Both the position numbers and the translations under genes were made by a program. DNA of 64,000 nucleotides, from the NCBI GenBank assembly GCA_963773685.1, contig CAVZBY010000001.1, positions 474,884-538,883 of the forward strand, read 5' to 3'. This document shows, in pieces, positions 1 through 9,721 of this stretch. The notes under the pieces were generated by a model. The model was not told the DNA's origin. It did not search any database and was given only the letters and a program-made list of their open reading frames with translations. The first letter of the stretch is position 1. Each line of letters begins with the position of its first letter. The DNA is from JALHVH01 sp963773685 (lineage in GTDB: Bacteria > Acidobacteriota > Aminicenantia > Aminicenantales > Saccharicenantaceae).

Positions 1-185
1 TGAAGCCCGAAGCGCTGGGCGATCCTGACGTCGATGAGCGTGACGGCCTTTCCGTTGACCACGGCGGCCACGCAATCCTCGACCTGCCGGCACGGAGCCT
101 GGGCCCGGAGGCCGAGGATCGAAAGGGCCAGGAGCGTCATCCCGGCCGCCCGAATCCTTTTCCGGTCCGTTCTTGGTTTCTTCAT
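1..185 (-). CDS. surA: SurA-like periplasmic chaperone / peptidyl-prolyl isomerase, N-terminal part
   Basis: The first 61 residues of a protein that runs off the left edge of the window. A basic start and a hydrophobic stretch (about residues 14-28, LLALSILGLRAQA) form a signal peptide. It is followed by AAVVNGKAVTLIDVRIAQR, which resembles the opening of the SurA N-terminal domain (V-N-G-x-x-I-T-x-x-D-V). SurA proteins escort unfolded outer-membrane proteins to the BAM complex. The ATG lies one base beyond the stop of the bamA-family gene, so the two are almost certainly cotranscribed, and the neighbourhood supports the call. No catalytic parvulin domain is visible because the gene is cut, so a related SurA_N chaperone cannot be excluded. 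Confidence 0.65.
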   Translation of the reverse strand, partial: MKKPRTDRKRIRAAGMTLLALSILGLRAQAPCRQVEDCVAAVVNGKAVTLIDVRIAQRFGL

Positions 186-186
186 G

Positions 187-2943
187 TCAGAACACGTTCC
201 CGATGGTGATGAAGAGGATGGGCCGGCCCTTCTTCCCGGGGTCGTCGACGTTCCAGCCGAGGTCGAACCGGAACGGCCCGAGGGGAGTCCGGTAGCGGAG
301 CCCGAGCCCGACGGCGCCCTGGAAGTTGAAGAGGCTGAAGTCCTTCCTCTTGGAAAAGACCTGGCCGATGTCGTAGAACGCGGCCCCGGAGAGATTCGGC
401 AGGCTCTGGAACAGCGGGAAGCGCACTTCAAGATTGGCCAGGACCATCGCCTTGCCGCCGATGGGCATGCCCGTATCCGGGTCCTTCGGGCCGAGCTCGT
501 CGATCCTCTCCCCGCGGAATGAGTTGCTCCCCCCGGCGAAGAACCTCTCGGGGACGGGGATCCGGCCGCGGCCGAGCCCGATGCGGGCGGTCGCGCTGAA
601 GTTGAGGCGGCTCAGGAGCGGATGATAGTACTGGTACTTGAAGAAGGCCTTGAGATAGTCCGATTCCGTCCCGAGGAGCGGAAAGGCCCATTCGCCGACG
701 GCGCTCATGAACGTGCCCCGGGAGGGGTTGAACGAATCGTCGCGCCGGTCCCGGATGACGCTCGCCGAAGCGAGCATCGTCGCGAAAGGGCAGGAGCTGG
801 CGGTCGACCTCCGACTCCGCGATCTCGAGATGCGTCAGCTTCGTCCGGGACCAGCTGACCGTCCCGAGGAGGACGAGCCCCGGCGACATCGGCTTGATGA
901 CGTTCAGGCTGAACCCGCGCCGGTCGAACCCGAAGCTCGTCCGGTCCTCACGCTCGAGCCAGCCGTTGACGACCGTCTGCATGGGAATGCCGAAGAAATA
1001 GGGTTGTTCCCACGAGGCCACGGCCCGCTTCTCGACGAGGCTGATCTGGCCGACGAGGCTGACCTGGGCGGCGGCGCCGAACACGTTCGCCCGGATGTAC
1101 TCGGCCGTTCCCCGGAGCGTGATGTCGTTCTCCCAGAGGGCCAGGGACCGAGGCTCGTTCTTGGTCTCGATCCCCGCCCCCAGGCTCGCGAAATTCCTTT
1201 CCCCTTCGCGGACGGCGATGACCAGGTTCTCCACGCCGGGAGAGACGGCGACCTCGTCGACCTTCACTTCGGAGAAGATCCCGAGGCCTTCCAGCCGCCG
1301 CCTGGTCTCCAGGATGAGGTCGCGGGACGCCGGGTCCCCGGGCGCGAGCCGGAGCTCCCGGAGGATGGTCTTCTTGCGCGTCACCCTGTTCCCGGTGACC
1401 ACGACCTCGCCCACGCGGACGAGCCGTCCTTCGGATATCGTGATGAGGATGGCGAAGGAGCCGGCCGAGATCTCGCGGGCGTCGAAGGTCACGGCGGTCC
1501 CGCGCACGCCTTTGTTGAGGTAGAACGCCTCGATCAGCTCGACGTCCTTGCGGACGTCGGGGGGATAATAGCCGCCCCCTTCGACGCTCGTCATCACCGA
1601 CCGGATCGCCTCCGGAGCGAACAGGGAGGCGCCGGCGATCTCGATCCGGCCGACCGTCCGGCGGCCCCCTCGGAAACGACGAAGACCGCCGTGGCGGCTT
1701 TGCCCCGGCTCTTCAGGTTGAGGTCGACACGACAATCGGGAAAGCCGTTCTTTTGATAGAAGAACTCGATCTCGCGGGGGACCTCGAACAATCGCTCGCC
1801 GTTGATGAGGGCGAAGAAGGGCATCTTTTCGCCGATCCCGACCTCGTCCCGGATCCGGCCGGGCGTGAACGCCGAGACCCCGTCGAATTCCAGCCGGTCG
1901 ACCCGGTAGCGCTCGCCCGGCGTGACGTCGTAGATGACCCGGACCTCGTTCTCGAGCCGCTCGATCCGCGAGGTCAGGGAGGCGAAAACGTATCCCCGGC
2001 GCCTGAGGAGGTTCAGGATCCGGATCTCCCCCTCGGCCAGTCCCCATTCCTCGAAGATCCGCTCCTCCCAGAGGGGAGCGAGGAGCGATGATGGGACGTC
2101 CGCCCCCCGGACGATGAACGTGATCTTGTCCCCCGGCTGAACGCTCACGCTGAGAGCGACGCGGCCGGTGGACTCGTCGAAGTCCTCGCGGGCGAGGCCG
2201 ACCTCCGCCTGCCGGTAGCCGAGGCCGACATAATAGGCTTTGAGCTTCTCGAGGTCCTCCCGGAAGCGCGAGGGGACATAGGTTGCGCCCGCCTTGTCCC
2301 GCAGCCGAACCCTGAGGTCCTGCTGGCGGACGAGGACCGGCCCCTGGAACTCGATCCCGGAGATGGCGTATCTCCGGCCGGGCCCGATCTCGAAAATGAC
2401 GTCGGCCGTCGAGGCTTCGAGGTTGCGCTCGACGACGGCTTCGACCGCCGCTCCGAAATACCCCTCGCGGGCCAGGACGTCGCGGAGCTCGGCGGAGGCC
2501 CTATCGACCTTGTCCTCGGAGTAGAAGGCCCCGGCGCGAACGGCCTCGACGCCGTTCTTCATCTTCGACCGGGGAAGCCCCTCGCCGCCGCGGAAGACGA
2601 CGGAGCGGACGGTCAGCCGATGGGTCAGGAAAAAGGTGAGCGCCACCCGGGCATCCCCGGACCTCGCGACGCGGACGTCCGAAAAGAGCCCGGTCCCGTA
2701 GATCTGCTTGACGCTCCGGTCGACGGCCATCAGGGAATAGGGATCCCCCTGCTTGATGGAGATGAGCTCCCGGAGGTTCTGCTCGCCGGCGAGACCGTCG
2801 GCCTGGATGACGACGCTGTCGACGACGGGCCGCTCCGTATCCTGCGGCCGGGACGGGAAAGCGGCGGACGGCGCCGCGGCGAGCGCGACGGCCAGGAGGA
2901 GGCCAGGCAGGCACCCCGTCCCTCCGCCGGTCAGAATCTCTTG
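187..2943 (-). CDS. bamA: BamA-family (Omp85) outer-membrane assembly protein, reading frame broken twice
   Basis: Three overlapping frames together encode about 915 residues: signal-like hydrophobic stretch, several POTRA repeats (for example PVVDSVVIQADGL and VGRIEIAGASLFAPEAI), then an Omp85 barrel ending in ...ILFITIGNVF with a terminal Phe, as the barrel-assembly signal requires. The barrel contains FAGGSNSFRG, close to the conserved VRGY/F-RG region of Omp85 proteins. Frame breaks lie at the C5 run 1665-1669 (one base short) and at AAA 785-787 (one base extra). The start is unresolved: the frame that gives the signal peptide has no ATG, GTG or TTG near the end of tamB, while an ATG at 2956 is in another frame, so a third indel near 2900 or a rare start is possible. 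It lies between tamB and surA. TamA is a less likely alternative. Confidence 0.8.
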
Positions 2944-5900
2944 CGAACTTTGACATCGAGGCTGATCCGTCCCCACTCGTTCCTGATGGCCACGAGCGAA
3001 AAGTCCCTGCTGATCTCCCATTCCATCCGGACGATCTCCTCGCGCTGGGTCGTCAGGTTGGTCGAGTACAGGATCGATAGGTTCCGCGACAGCTGTCTCC
3101 CGACCGTCAGGCGCGCCGACATCTCGGACGACGAGCCCATGACGAAGGGGTCGACGCGGAACCGGGCGAGGCTGAACAGGCCTTCGGCGCGCTTCTGGGC
3201 CTGGTCGGCGATCTGGAAGGATAGGAGCGAAGCCGTGCTGAGCCGGGTGGTCGTGTCGTAGGAATAGGTCCTCCGGAAAGCTTCGCCGAGGGCGAGGAGG
3301 GCCAGGACGTCCTCGGGAGGAAGCGGCGGGGACGAGGTGAACTCCGGCCTGAGCCCGTCGATGAGCCCGTTCAGAGCGAAGGTCACCCGGTAGTCCTTGA
3401 CGTAGGTCTCTCCCCGAAAATCCAGGAAAGGATCGACCGCCGCCGGATTGAAAAAGCTCAGGCGGCCCCGGACGACCCGGAATTTTCTGTCCTGGAAATA
3501 GATCTCCCCATCGACGGCTTCGATCTCCCCGAGGATGACCGGCGAACGAAGGGTCCCGGTGACGGTCAGGTCGAACTTCCCGTTGATCCGGCCGAGCGAG
3601 TTCTCCATCCAGGCGTTGCCGCCGGACCGGAGCCTCAGGTTCAGGGCCATGTCGTCGAAGAACCCCTTCTCTTCGCGGGCCGGGGCGCGGGCGGCCGAAG
3701 AGAAGGCGATCTTCTCCGTGATCTCCCTCCGCCAGGAAAGCCTGGAGACATCGAGCTCGCCATCCAGCAGGAAGCTCCGGGCGTCCTTCACGAGACGGAC
3801 CCAGCCGCTCGTCTGGGCCCGGGTCCGGGCCAGGGGCGAGAGGAGCATGTCCGTCCCGTCCACCCGGATGTCGATGGCCCCGACCCCCTTCGCGACCACG
3901 TCGATCGTCCCGGCCGCGCGGATATCCCCTCCGCCGAGCTTGCCCTGGAACGCGCGGAGGGTGATGCGGCCCGGGTTGATGAAAACGAGCCCCGTATAAT
4001 CGGTCAAGGCATGGGCAAACCCCGGAAGGGGCAGGATGGAGCCCTGGAGATCGACCACCCCGTCGATCCGGGGGGCGCTCCGCGGGCCGCGCACTTCAGC
4101 GAGATAATTGAGCCGGCCCTTGGCCCCCTTCCACGGCAGGAGCCGTTCGAGGTCGTCGAAGTTCCCCTTAATGTCCGCGGTGATCTCGTCCTTATGGAGC
4201 GGCAGGTCGAACGTCATCCGGAAGTCGTTCCCGCCCGGGAGAAAGCCCCCTTTGATGTCCAGGTCGATCCGGTCGTTGGCATATCCGACGGTCCAGTCCC
4301 CCGCCGCGTCCGTATCTCTTACCGGCTGGAGCGCAAGGCCCTTGACGGCGAACGTCCCGCCGGGACGATCCGTCCCGAAGACCCCCCGGCCCTTGAGGAC
4401 GAGGTCGAGCGCCCCCCCGACCTGAACGCCGAGCTCGGAAAGCCGGAGACCCTTCCCGGAAAGGTCCATGTCATACATCATCCCGGGGAAGGTCAGCGAG
4501 AGGTCGCCGGTCAAGGTCCCGCCGAAAAGGCCGCCCGAAATTCCGGTCAGGCGGAGGGTATCGTTCTTCCATTCGAGCCCTCCCCGGCAATCCTTGACTG
4601 GACGGCCGAGAAGGAGGATCTCGCGGCTGGAAAAGTTCCCTTTGAGCTCGATGGCCGGCCCCTGCTGGACCAGCTTGAACGAGCCCGAAGCCCTCCCCCG
4701 GAGCGGCAGGACGATGTCCAGGGGCGGAAGAATGCGCTCGATCTCCCCGTCCTCGAGCTTGAGGTCCGCCTCGACGCGCGCCCCGGAGACGGCGAGACCG
4801 ATCTCTCCTCTGAGATCCGCGTCGCGTGTCCGGAATCTGCCGGTGACGCTGTCGTTCAGGATGTCGATGTTCCCCTCGACGGCAGCCGCGTCGAACTTCG
4901 CAAAGCCGGCCGGCAGGCAATAGAAATCGGCCGTGACGCGCGGCGACCGGAAATCCCCGGCGATCTTGATGGAGGCCGTCCCCCTCCCCCGGATCTCCGG
5001 GAAAAGGAATTCCTTCCGCAGGACATAAGAAGTGAACTCCCGGGCCTGCGGGATGTCCTTGATCTCCCCCCGGATATCCACGTCGCAGTCCCGGCCCACG
5101 CGGATGCCTCCGACGACCTCGAGACGCCCGAAGCTCGAATCGAGCTCCGGCGAGGAGAATGAAAGCTCCTGCGTTTTCAGGTCCATGGCGAACTGGAACT
5201 TCCCCCGGAACGGATAGAGCGGGTGCTCGAACTCCTCCCGGGCGTCGCGGAATTCCCCCTCCGCCTCGAGCTTGTTCTTCACGATGGAGAACGTTCCCCA
5301 CGCCGGCGACCTCACGGGCCAGGGGATCTTGACGTAGGTCATAATGGGATCGAGGCGGGCCCCCTCCACTCGTCCATCGACGCGGCCTCCCCCGAACCTG
5401 ACGAGGATGTCGGCCCCCGCCAGGCGCCCCTCGACGACCGAGAGGCTGACCTCGCCAGGCTCCTTCCCGCCGATCCTGACACTCCCCGACACCCGGCCCA
5501 GGGGAACCCCGTTCAGGACGAGCGATCGGCTGGAAAGGCTCGAGCGGAAGTCGATGCCTCCGGCCGACCGCAAGAACATCCCCTCCCCTTCGGCCCGGCC
5601 CTTCCAGTCGAACGGAAGCTTCAGGAGCCTGGCCACGAGGGAGGACTCGACATTGAAGTCCGTACTGAGCTCGAGAACCGGATTTTCCGGGTTGACGAGC
5701 TTGCCCCGGGCTTTGACGACGAATCCGGGCCCCTCGACGACCGCCCTATGGACCATCACCTCGCTTCCCTTGCCTGAGACGGACAGGATGACGGCGCCTC
5801 CGAAGGCCGGGCCCGCCGTCGGGGCAAAGCTCCCCTCCTCAGCTTCGGCCTGGAAGGAGAACGCGTCGCCCTTCTCCGAGAAAAGGGCCTTCAGGCCCCG

Positions 5901-6323
5901 AAAGCCGAGGGATCCTCCGCGGAGCTTCACGTAGATCTCGCCGTTCCGGATGATCCCTTTCTCGACAGCCACGGGCAGGGGCCAATATTTCCGCGCAGGC
6001 CCCGGTTCGCCCGTCATGCGCACGACGGGGCCGTCGATGACCACGGTCAAGGGCTTTTCACGCCGCAGGAGCGAGACATAGGAAATGCTGACGGCGATCC
6101 TCCGGGCCGCGAACAGGGGCGCCGCGTCCAGCGTCCGGACGTCCTCGAGGATAAGGGACGGGGGGATGGCCGACAGGCGGAGGCGGGAATAGGCGAGCGA
6201 TGCCTCGATCTTCTTTCGGACTTGGCCGAGGAATATGTTCTTGCCGACGAAGAGCGCTGCGGCGAGGAACAAGGCGACGAGGAGGAAGACGATCAAGCCC
6301 CTGAATCTTCTCAATACGTTCAT
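2931..6323 (-). CDS. tamB: TamB-type translocation and assembly / intermembrane lipid-transport protein
   Basis: 1130 residues with one N-terminal transmembrane anchor (about 8-29, LIVFLLVALFLAAALFVG) and a long body of repeating beta-rich AsmA/TamB-like segments. A C-terminal TamB (DUF490) domain covers about the last 300 residues, including PEDVLALLALGEAFRRTYS and a terminal Phe. Family members span the periplasm from the inner membrane and work with an Omp85 protein, in outer-membrane protein insertion or as lipid bridges. Its stop touches the start of the bamA-family gene, which fits the usual pairing. GGAAG precedes the ATG by a few bases, and a likely promoter lies just upstream. It is the first gene of the envelope operon. 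Confidence 0.88.
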   Translation of the reverse strand: MNVLRRFRGLIVFLLVALFLAAALFVGKNIFLGQVRKKIEASLAYSRLRLSAIPPSLILEDVRTLDAAPLFAARRIAVSISYVSLLRREKPLTVVIDGPVVRMTGEPGPARKYWPLPVAVEKGIIRNGEIYVKLRGGSLGFRGLKALFSEKGDAFSFQAEAEEGSFAPTAGPAFGGAVILSVSGKGSEVMVHRAVVEGPGFVVKARGKLVNPENPVLELSTDFNVESSLVARLLKLPFDWKGRAEGEGMFLRSAGGIDFRSSLSSRSLVLNGVPLGRVSGSVRIGGKEPGEVSLSVVEGRLAGADILVRFGGGRVDGRVEGARLDPIMTYVKIPWPVRSPAWGTFSIVKNKLEAEGEFRDAREEFEHPLYPFRGKFQFAMDLKTQELSFSSPELDSSFGRLEVVGGIRVGRDCDVDIRGEIKDIPQAREFTSYVLRKEFLFPEIRGRGTASIKIAGDFRSPRVTADFYCLPAGFAKFDAAAVEGNIDILNDSVTGRFRTRDADLRGEIGLAVSGARVEADLKLEDGEIERILPPLDIVLPLRGRASGSFKLVQQGPAIELKGNFSSREILLLGRPVKDCRGGLEWKNDTLRLTGISGGLFGGTLTGDLSLTFPGMMYDMDLSGKGLRLSELGVQVGGALDLVLKGRGVFGTDRPGGTFAVKGLALQPVRDTDAAGDWTVGYANDRIDLDIKGGFLPGGNDFRMTFDLPLHKDEITADIKGNFDDLERLLPWKGAKGRLNYLAEVRGPRSAPRIDGVVDLQGSILPLPGFAHALTDYTGLVFINPGRITLRAFQGKLGGGDIRAAGTIDVVAKGVGAIDIRVDGTDMLLSPLARTRAQTSGWVRLVKDARSFLLDGELDVSRLSWRREITEKIAFSSAARAPAREEKGFFDDMALNLRLRSGGNAWMENSLGRINGKFDLTVTGTLRSPVILGEIEAVDGEIYFQDRKFRVVRGRLSFFNPAAVDPFLDFRGETYVKDYRVTFALNGLIDGLRPEFTSSPPLPPEDVLALLALGEAFRRTYSYDTTTRLSTASLLSFQIADQAQKRAEGLFSLARFRVDPFVMGSSSEMSARLTVGRQLSRNLSILYSTNLTTQREEIVRMEWEISRDFSLVAIRNEWGRISLDVKVRKRF

Positions 6324-6347
6324 GTTCTTCCGAAGAGCTTGGCTCTC

Positions 6348-6376
6348 AATATAGCATGATTCAGGGCTTGCGGTAA
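6348..6376 (-). promoter_or_regulatory. Likely sigma-70 promoter of tamB operon
   Basis: Reading the minus strand, TTACCG is followed after 17 bases by TATATT preceded by TG-C, an extended -10. Transcription would begin close to the tamB ATG at 6323. The short leader contains a small stem, AGAGC-CAA-GCTCT. Confidence 0.45.
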
Positions 6377-6649
6377 ATTTCTAAGCTCAGAGGCTCCGAA
6401 CAGGCCCTTATAAGGACTAAAGCCAATAAATAGAATCTCATGCCGTGACTTGCTCAAATATATTTCTAGTCCAGACATCCTTGAGAACTAAGACGGCTCC
6501 AAGTATGTCAAGAGCGGGGCGCAAACGGGACGGCGTATCTATAAACTACCTAAACTAGAACCCCGGATCGCTCTGAGACAATTAGCTTGACAACTCTAGA
6601 AAAATTTTTTAAATAGATACTAGTCAGACTGAATATTGGGGGTTTGAAA
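6377..6649. other. AT-rich intergenic stretch between divergent tamB and the TIM-barrel gene
   Basis: No coding potential is visible. Base composition drops sharply here compared with tamB and stays low through the next gene to about 8470, so the left boundary of the AT-rich segment lies in this gap. No transposase, tRNA or direct repeat marks the boundary. It contains the promoter at 6587-6614. Confidence 0.6.
6587..6614 (+). promoter_or_regulatory. Likely promoter of the AT-rich secreted protein gene
   Basis: A perfect TTGACA (6587-6592) with TTAAAT 16 bases downstream. The start codon at 6650 has GGGGG at 6638-6642 as its ribosome-binding site. Confidence 0.45.
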
Positions 6650-8377
6650 ATGTCAAAGAAATGGTGTTTATTTTTGTGCCTATTATTCAATGTAATCGTT
6701 GGCTTCGTAAAGCCGGCGGGGGCAGCCGTGCCTAAGAAGTATACTCTTTGGCTTTGTCCGCATCCGTTCATCGCCGGGACGACTTTTAATGGAGTATTCG
6801 ACTTCTATTTCTTATTTGATACATATTATCCCCAATGGCCAAACATAAGATCCCATGTTGAAGTATTTGCGTTTTATCAATATCAGTTTGAGCCGGATAC
6901 TGGCGTTTTCACAAACGCTCAAATACAGACTATTGTTGACAAATTGAGTCAATCCGGAATCAATATGGCCTTCGAATCCGGGGCGGTAAAAGAATGGTCC
7001 CCCGACGGGACCATAGCCGCGCTTAATACAAACGCGGCGATAAACCGCGTCGAATCTCTCGGGGGAAACGTAAGATTCATAGCTATGGATGAACCGTTAT
7101 GGGCCGGCCAATTCATTTTAGGAGAGCCTTTAGACAATACTATTAATGGCGTGGTCAACTATATGAATCGAGTCAAATCTTCCCATCCCGACGTGCTCAT
7201 CGGAGATATAGTGGCTTACCCGTCTCTTCCCATGGTGACAACAATATCTTACCTTGAGGGGTTGAAACAACGAACCGGCAAGTGGCTACCGTTCGTACAG
7301 CTTGATGTAGACTTAAACGATTTAAAAAAAAGAGGGCTTGATCTAAGCGAGATCATTGATCTAAGGGCATTCTGCGCTTCACACGGCATCGAATTCGGCA
7401 TTATCTTTACACATAATGAGCTAGAAGCCTCATCGAATTTGGATTATTACAATGGAACTTTGTTATGGGCAGCTTCAATAAATTCACTTATGGGAATGCC
7501 AGATCAGGTAATTTCTCAAAGTTGGCAAGATAAACCGGATTATTGTATTCCCGAGAATTCAAGTTATACTTTTCTCCATGTGACTTCTACGCTTTTCTCA
7601 AATTATGGGCCTAACGATAATGGCCAATACGTCTCAAACACTATCCCCTCCAATATGGTTGGAGGCCAAATCTATAATGTTAGCGTGGCGATGCGAAACA
7701 CTGGTAAATCGACGTGGACGAAGGGGGCTAATTTTAAGCTTATCCTTGATCCTAATATCGCATCAGTTTGGGGAACAGCTTCAGTTCTACTTGAAAATGA
7801 TGAGTCTATTGCGCCAGGGCAAACTAAAACATTCCAGTTTTCGGTAACGGCGCCCTCCTCTTCTGGTAGCTATCCCTGCAATTGGATGATGCGGGTTGGG
7901 TCAACGGTCTATCGACTATTCGGGAAGGTTTGTTACAAAAATGTTTCCGTATCGGGAGCCCAATTAATAAATAATGGCGGATTTGAAACAGGGACCGGAG
8001 GTGACGCTACCAGTTGGACGGAAGGTAATGGCCATGCTCGAAATAGCGGGAAAAAATACAGTGGCAGCTATTCCCTGAAAGCGACTTGCTCGGGAACTTC
8101 AGCTTCCTCCCGCACACTTTCCTTCAGCGTCACTCCAAACACTAATTATACATTTTCAGCATGGGTCTACAATTCGTTAGCATCCGGAAATGCTTACCTT
8201 GACATGAATGACATTGCCGGAGAAGCCGGAATGTCATCTACACGCGGAAATAATCAATGGCAATACCTTTCAAAAGTATGGAACAGCGGCGCTAATAACA
8301 GTCTCACTGTCCGTTGCGTTACAGACGCAAATCCTCAGGGTACAGTATGGTTTGACGATATAAAGCTTAAAAATTAG
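6650..8377 (+). CDS. Secreted TIM-barrel-like protein with NBR1-Ig and carbohydrate-binding domains
   Basis: 575 residues from the ATG at 6650, which has a GGGGG box 7 bases upstream; a TTG at 6644 is less likely. Signal peptide (about 1-25, ending PAGAA). Residues about 30-300 look like a (beta/alpha)8 glycosidase-like barrel, with RFIAMDEPLW and LPFVQLDVDL as candidate catalytic-strand motifs. About 320-430 matches the NBR1-type Ig fold (NVSVAMRNTGKSTWTKG ... PCNWMMRVG). About 440-575 is a CBM4/9-like jelly roll (LINNGGFETG ... GTVWFDDIKLKN). It probably acts on an extracellular polysaccharide. I do not recognise the barrel family. GC is around 40-48%, far below its neighbours, and codon use differs accordingly, which suggests recent acquisition. 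Confidence 0.6.
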   Translation: MSKKWCLFLCLLFNVIVGFVKPAGAAVPKKYTLWLCPHPFIAGTTFNGVFDFYFLFDTYYPQWPNIRSHVEVFAFYQYQFEPDTGVFTNAQIQTIVDKLSQSGINMAFESGAVKEWSPDGTIAALNTNAAINRVESLGGNVRFIAMDEPLWAGQFILGEPLDNTINGVVNYMNRVKSSHPDVLIGDIVAYPSLPMVTTISYLEGLKQRTGKWLPFVQLDVDLNDLKKRGLDLSEIIDLRAFCASHGIEFGIIFTHNELEASSNLDYYNGTLLWAASINSLMGMPDQVISQSWQDKPDYCIPENSSYTFLHVTSTLFSNYGPNDNGQYVSNTIPSNMVGGQIYNVSVAMRNTGKSTWTKGANFKLILDPNIASVWGTASVLLENDESIAPGQTKTFQFSVTAPSSSGSYPCNWMMRVGSTVYRLFGKVCYKNVSVSGAQLINNGGFETGTGGDATSWTEGNGHARNSGKKYSGSYSLKATCSGTSASSRTLSFSVTPNTNYTFSAWVYNSLASGNAYLDMNDIAGEAGMSSTRGNNQWQYLSKVWNSGANNSLTVRCVTDANPQGTVWFDDIKLKN

Positions 8378-8689
8378 CGAGATTAAAGAAAGAACGGCCT
8401 GCGCATCTTCAAAAGGGGAATTAACTGTCAGTTTTTTGCTCGATTCTAATAACATGATTTTAGGTTCGGGCTAAGCTTTGCCCGTATTCCTCCCCGGGAT
8501 TTGCTCTTGACGGAGGCGGCTGGATACGGGTAGCATGTCCTCGTTACCGCTCCCGGGAAGGGAAATGCTTGAAAGGAGATACGGACGAAGGTTAAATCAG
8601 AGCTTCGGGGATCCCGCTATGACGGGCCGGGGATCCGTTTCGTCTCGGGATGGAGCGGGCCGGATCCGGGCGGCGGGACGCCTCTACGG
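8378..8689. other. Intergenic stretch, AT-rich to GC-rich transition
   Basis: GC content returns to the window norm at about 8470. CGGGC/GCCCG at 8467-8484 can pair around an AAGCTT core but has no T tract. A promoter (8507-8536) follows. From about 8573 the frame of the radical SAM gene is already open and looks coding (GIRFVSGWSGPDPGGG), so the true start of that gene may lie here. Confidence 0.5.
8507..8536 (+). promoter_or_regulatory. Likely promoter of the radical SAM / SPASM gene pair
   Basis: TTGACG (8507-8512), 18-base spacer, TAGCAT (8531-8536). Ribosome-binding-site-like GGGAAGGG (8554-8561) and AAAGGAG (8572-8578) follow. Confidence 0.4.
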
Positions 8690-9721
8690 ATGGAGCACAC
8701 GGCCGTCGTCGCGCTTCCCGCGTTCCGCTCGATGGGACGGCTCGTCGTCTCGGGCAGGGTCTCGGATCCGGGTAAGGGAGATTTCAAGCTCCGGATCTCA
8801 ACGGCATCGGGGCTCGCGGGAGTGAGGGATGTCGGCACGGAAACGCGGACCTTCGATGTCCCCATCAAGGGACGCCGCGGAGAATTCGAGGTCCGTTTAG
8901 AGCTCGCGGAGGAAGGCCGGCCGGAACCGAGGGCCGACGGTGGGCCGGCGATGATCGTCGAGCGGATCGAAGTGCTCACGGGGAAAGCGGCCTCCCTCCC
9001 CTCGGTCCTCGAGATCGAAACCTCGACCCGGTGCAACATCAATCCCCCCTGTGTCATGTGTTATCCGCGCATCTTCGACAAGAGGGGGTATGCCGGGGAT
9101 CTCGACGAAACCGCGTTCGCCAAGCTCATCCCCTACCTTCGGGGATTCCGGACGATCTCCCTTCACGGCGTCGGGGAGCCGCTCCTCGGCCGGAAGCTCG
9201 CGATCATCCTGGATCGCATCGACCGGGAACGGACCTGGGTCCAATTCAACTCCAACGGCCTGCTGCTGACCGAGGACCGGAGCCGGGAGCTCGTCCTCAA
9301 GGGTCTGAAGATGATCGACATCTCTTTGGACGCGGCGACGCCTGAGACCTATCGGAAGATCCGGAGGTCGGATTTCGGCCTGGTCGTCCGCAACATCGAG
9401 AGGCTGTCGGAGATCAAGCGGGAGGCCGGGACGCGCTACCCCGTCATAAAGCTCAACATGACGCTTATGAAGGAGAACGCGGGCGAGATCGTGGCCCTCA
9501 TCGGGCTGGCTGGCCGATTGGGTGCCGAGATCGTTCACCTGGGCCTCCTTAACCCGCACGGAGGATATCGGGTTGCAAACGGGACTTTCGTCTTCGATTA
9601 CCGCGAACAGATGATTGATCCGGAGTCGGGAACCTTCCGGGCCGAGCTCGAGGCCGCCAGGGAAAAAGCCCGGGCCGCAGGCATAACGCTTGTCACCGAA
9701 TTCTCGGGGGAGAGCCGATGA
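8690..9721 (+). CDS. Radical SAM protein (lacking its own SPASM domain)
   Basis: 343 residues from the first in-frame ATG. A beta-rich N-terminal segment (about 1-105) precedes a radical SAM domain. Its cluster motif is CNINPPCVMC (about 114-123), spacing C-x5-C-x2-C rather than the usual C-x3-C-x2-C. Further motifs fit the fold: GEPLLG (the GGEP-like SAM-binding motif), QFNSNGLLL and ISLDAATPETY. The enzyme would cleave S-adenosylmethionine to modify a peptide, sugar or small molecule. Its stop overlaps the start of the SPASM gene by ATGA. The frame is open and plausible upstream to about 8573 without a standard start codon, so the start may be wrong or an indel may lie near 8570-8640. Substrate unknown. 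Confidence 0.75.
   Translation: MEHTAVVALPAFRSMGRLVVSGRVSDPGKGDFKLRISTASGLAGVRDVGTETRTFDVPIKGRRGEFEVRLELAEEGRPEPRADGGPAMIVERIEVLTGKAASLPSVLEIETSTRCNINPPCVMCYPRIFDKRGYAGDLDETAFAKLIPYLRGFRTISLHGVGEPLLGRKLAIILDRIDRERTWVQFNSNGLLLTEDRSRELVLKGLKMIDISLDAATPETYRKIRRSDFGLVVRNIERLSEIKREAGTRYPVIKLNMTLMKENAGEIVALIGLAGRLGAEIVHLGLLNPHGGYRVANGTFVFDYREQMIDPESGTFRAELEAAREKARAAGITLVTEFSGESR

Noticed and set aside
1665..1669. Programmed frameshift in the bamA-family gene
   Set aside because: No slippery heptamer with a downstream structure is evident, and such breaks also occur in unrelated genes here; sequence error is simpler.
8467..8484. Rho-independent terminator after the AT-rich gene
   Set aside because: The stem is five bases with a long loop and lacks a T tract.
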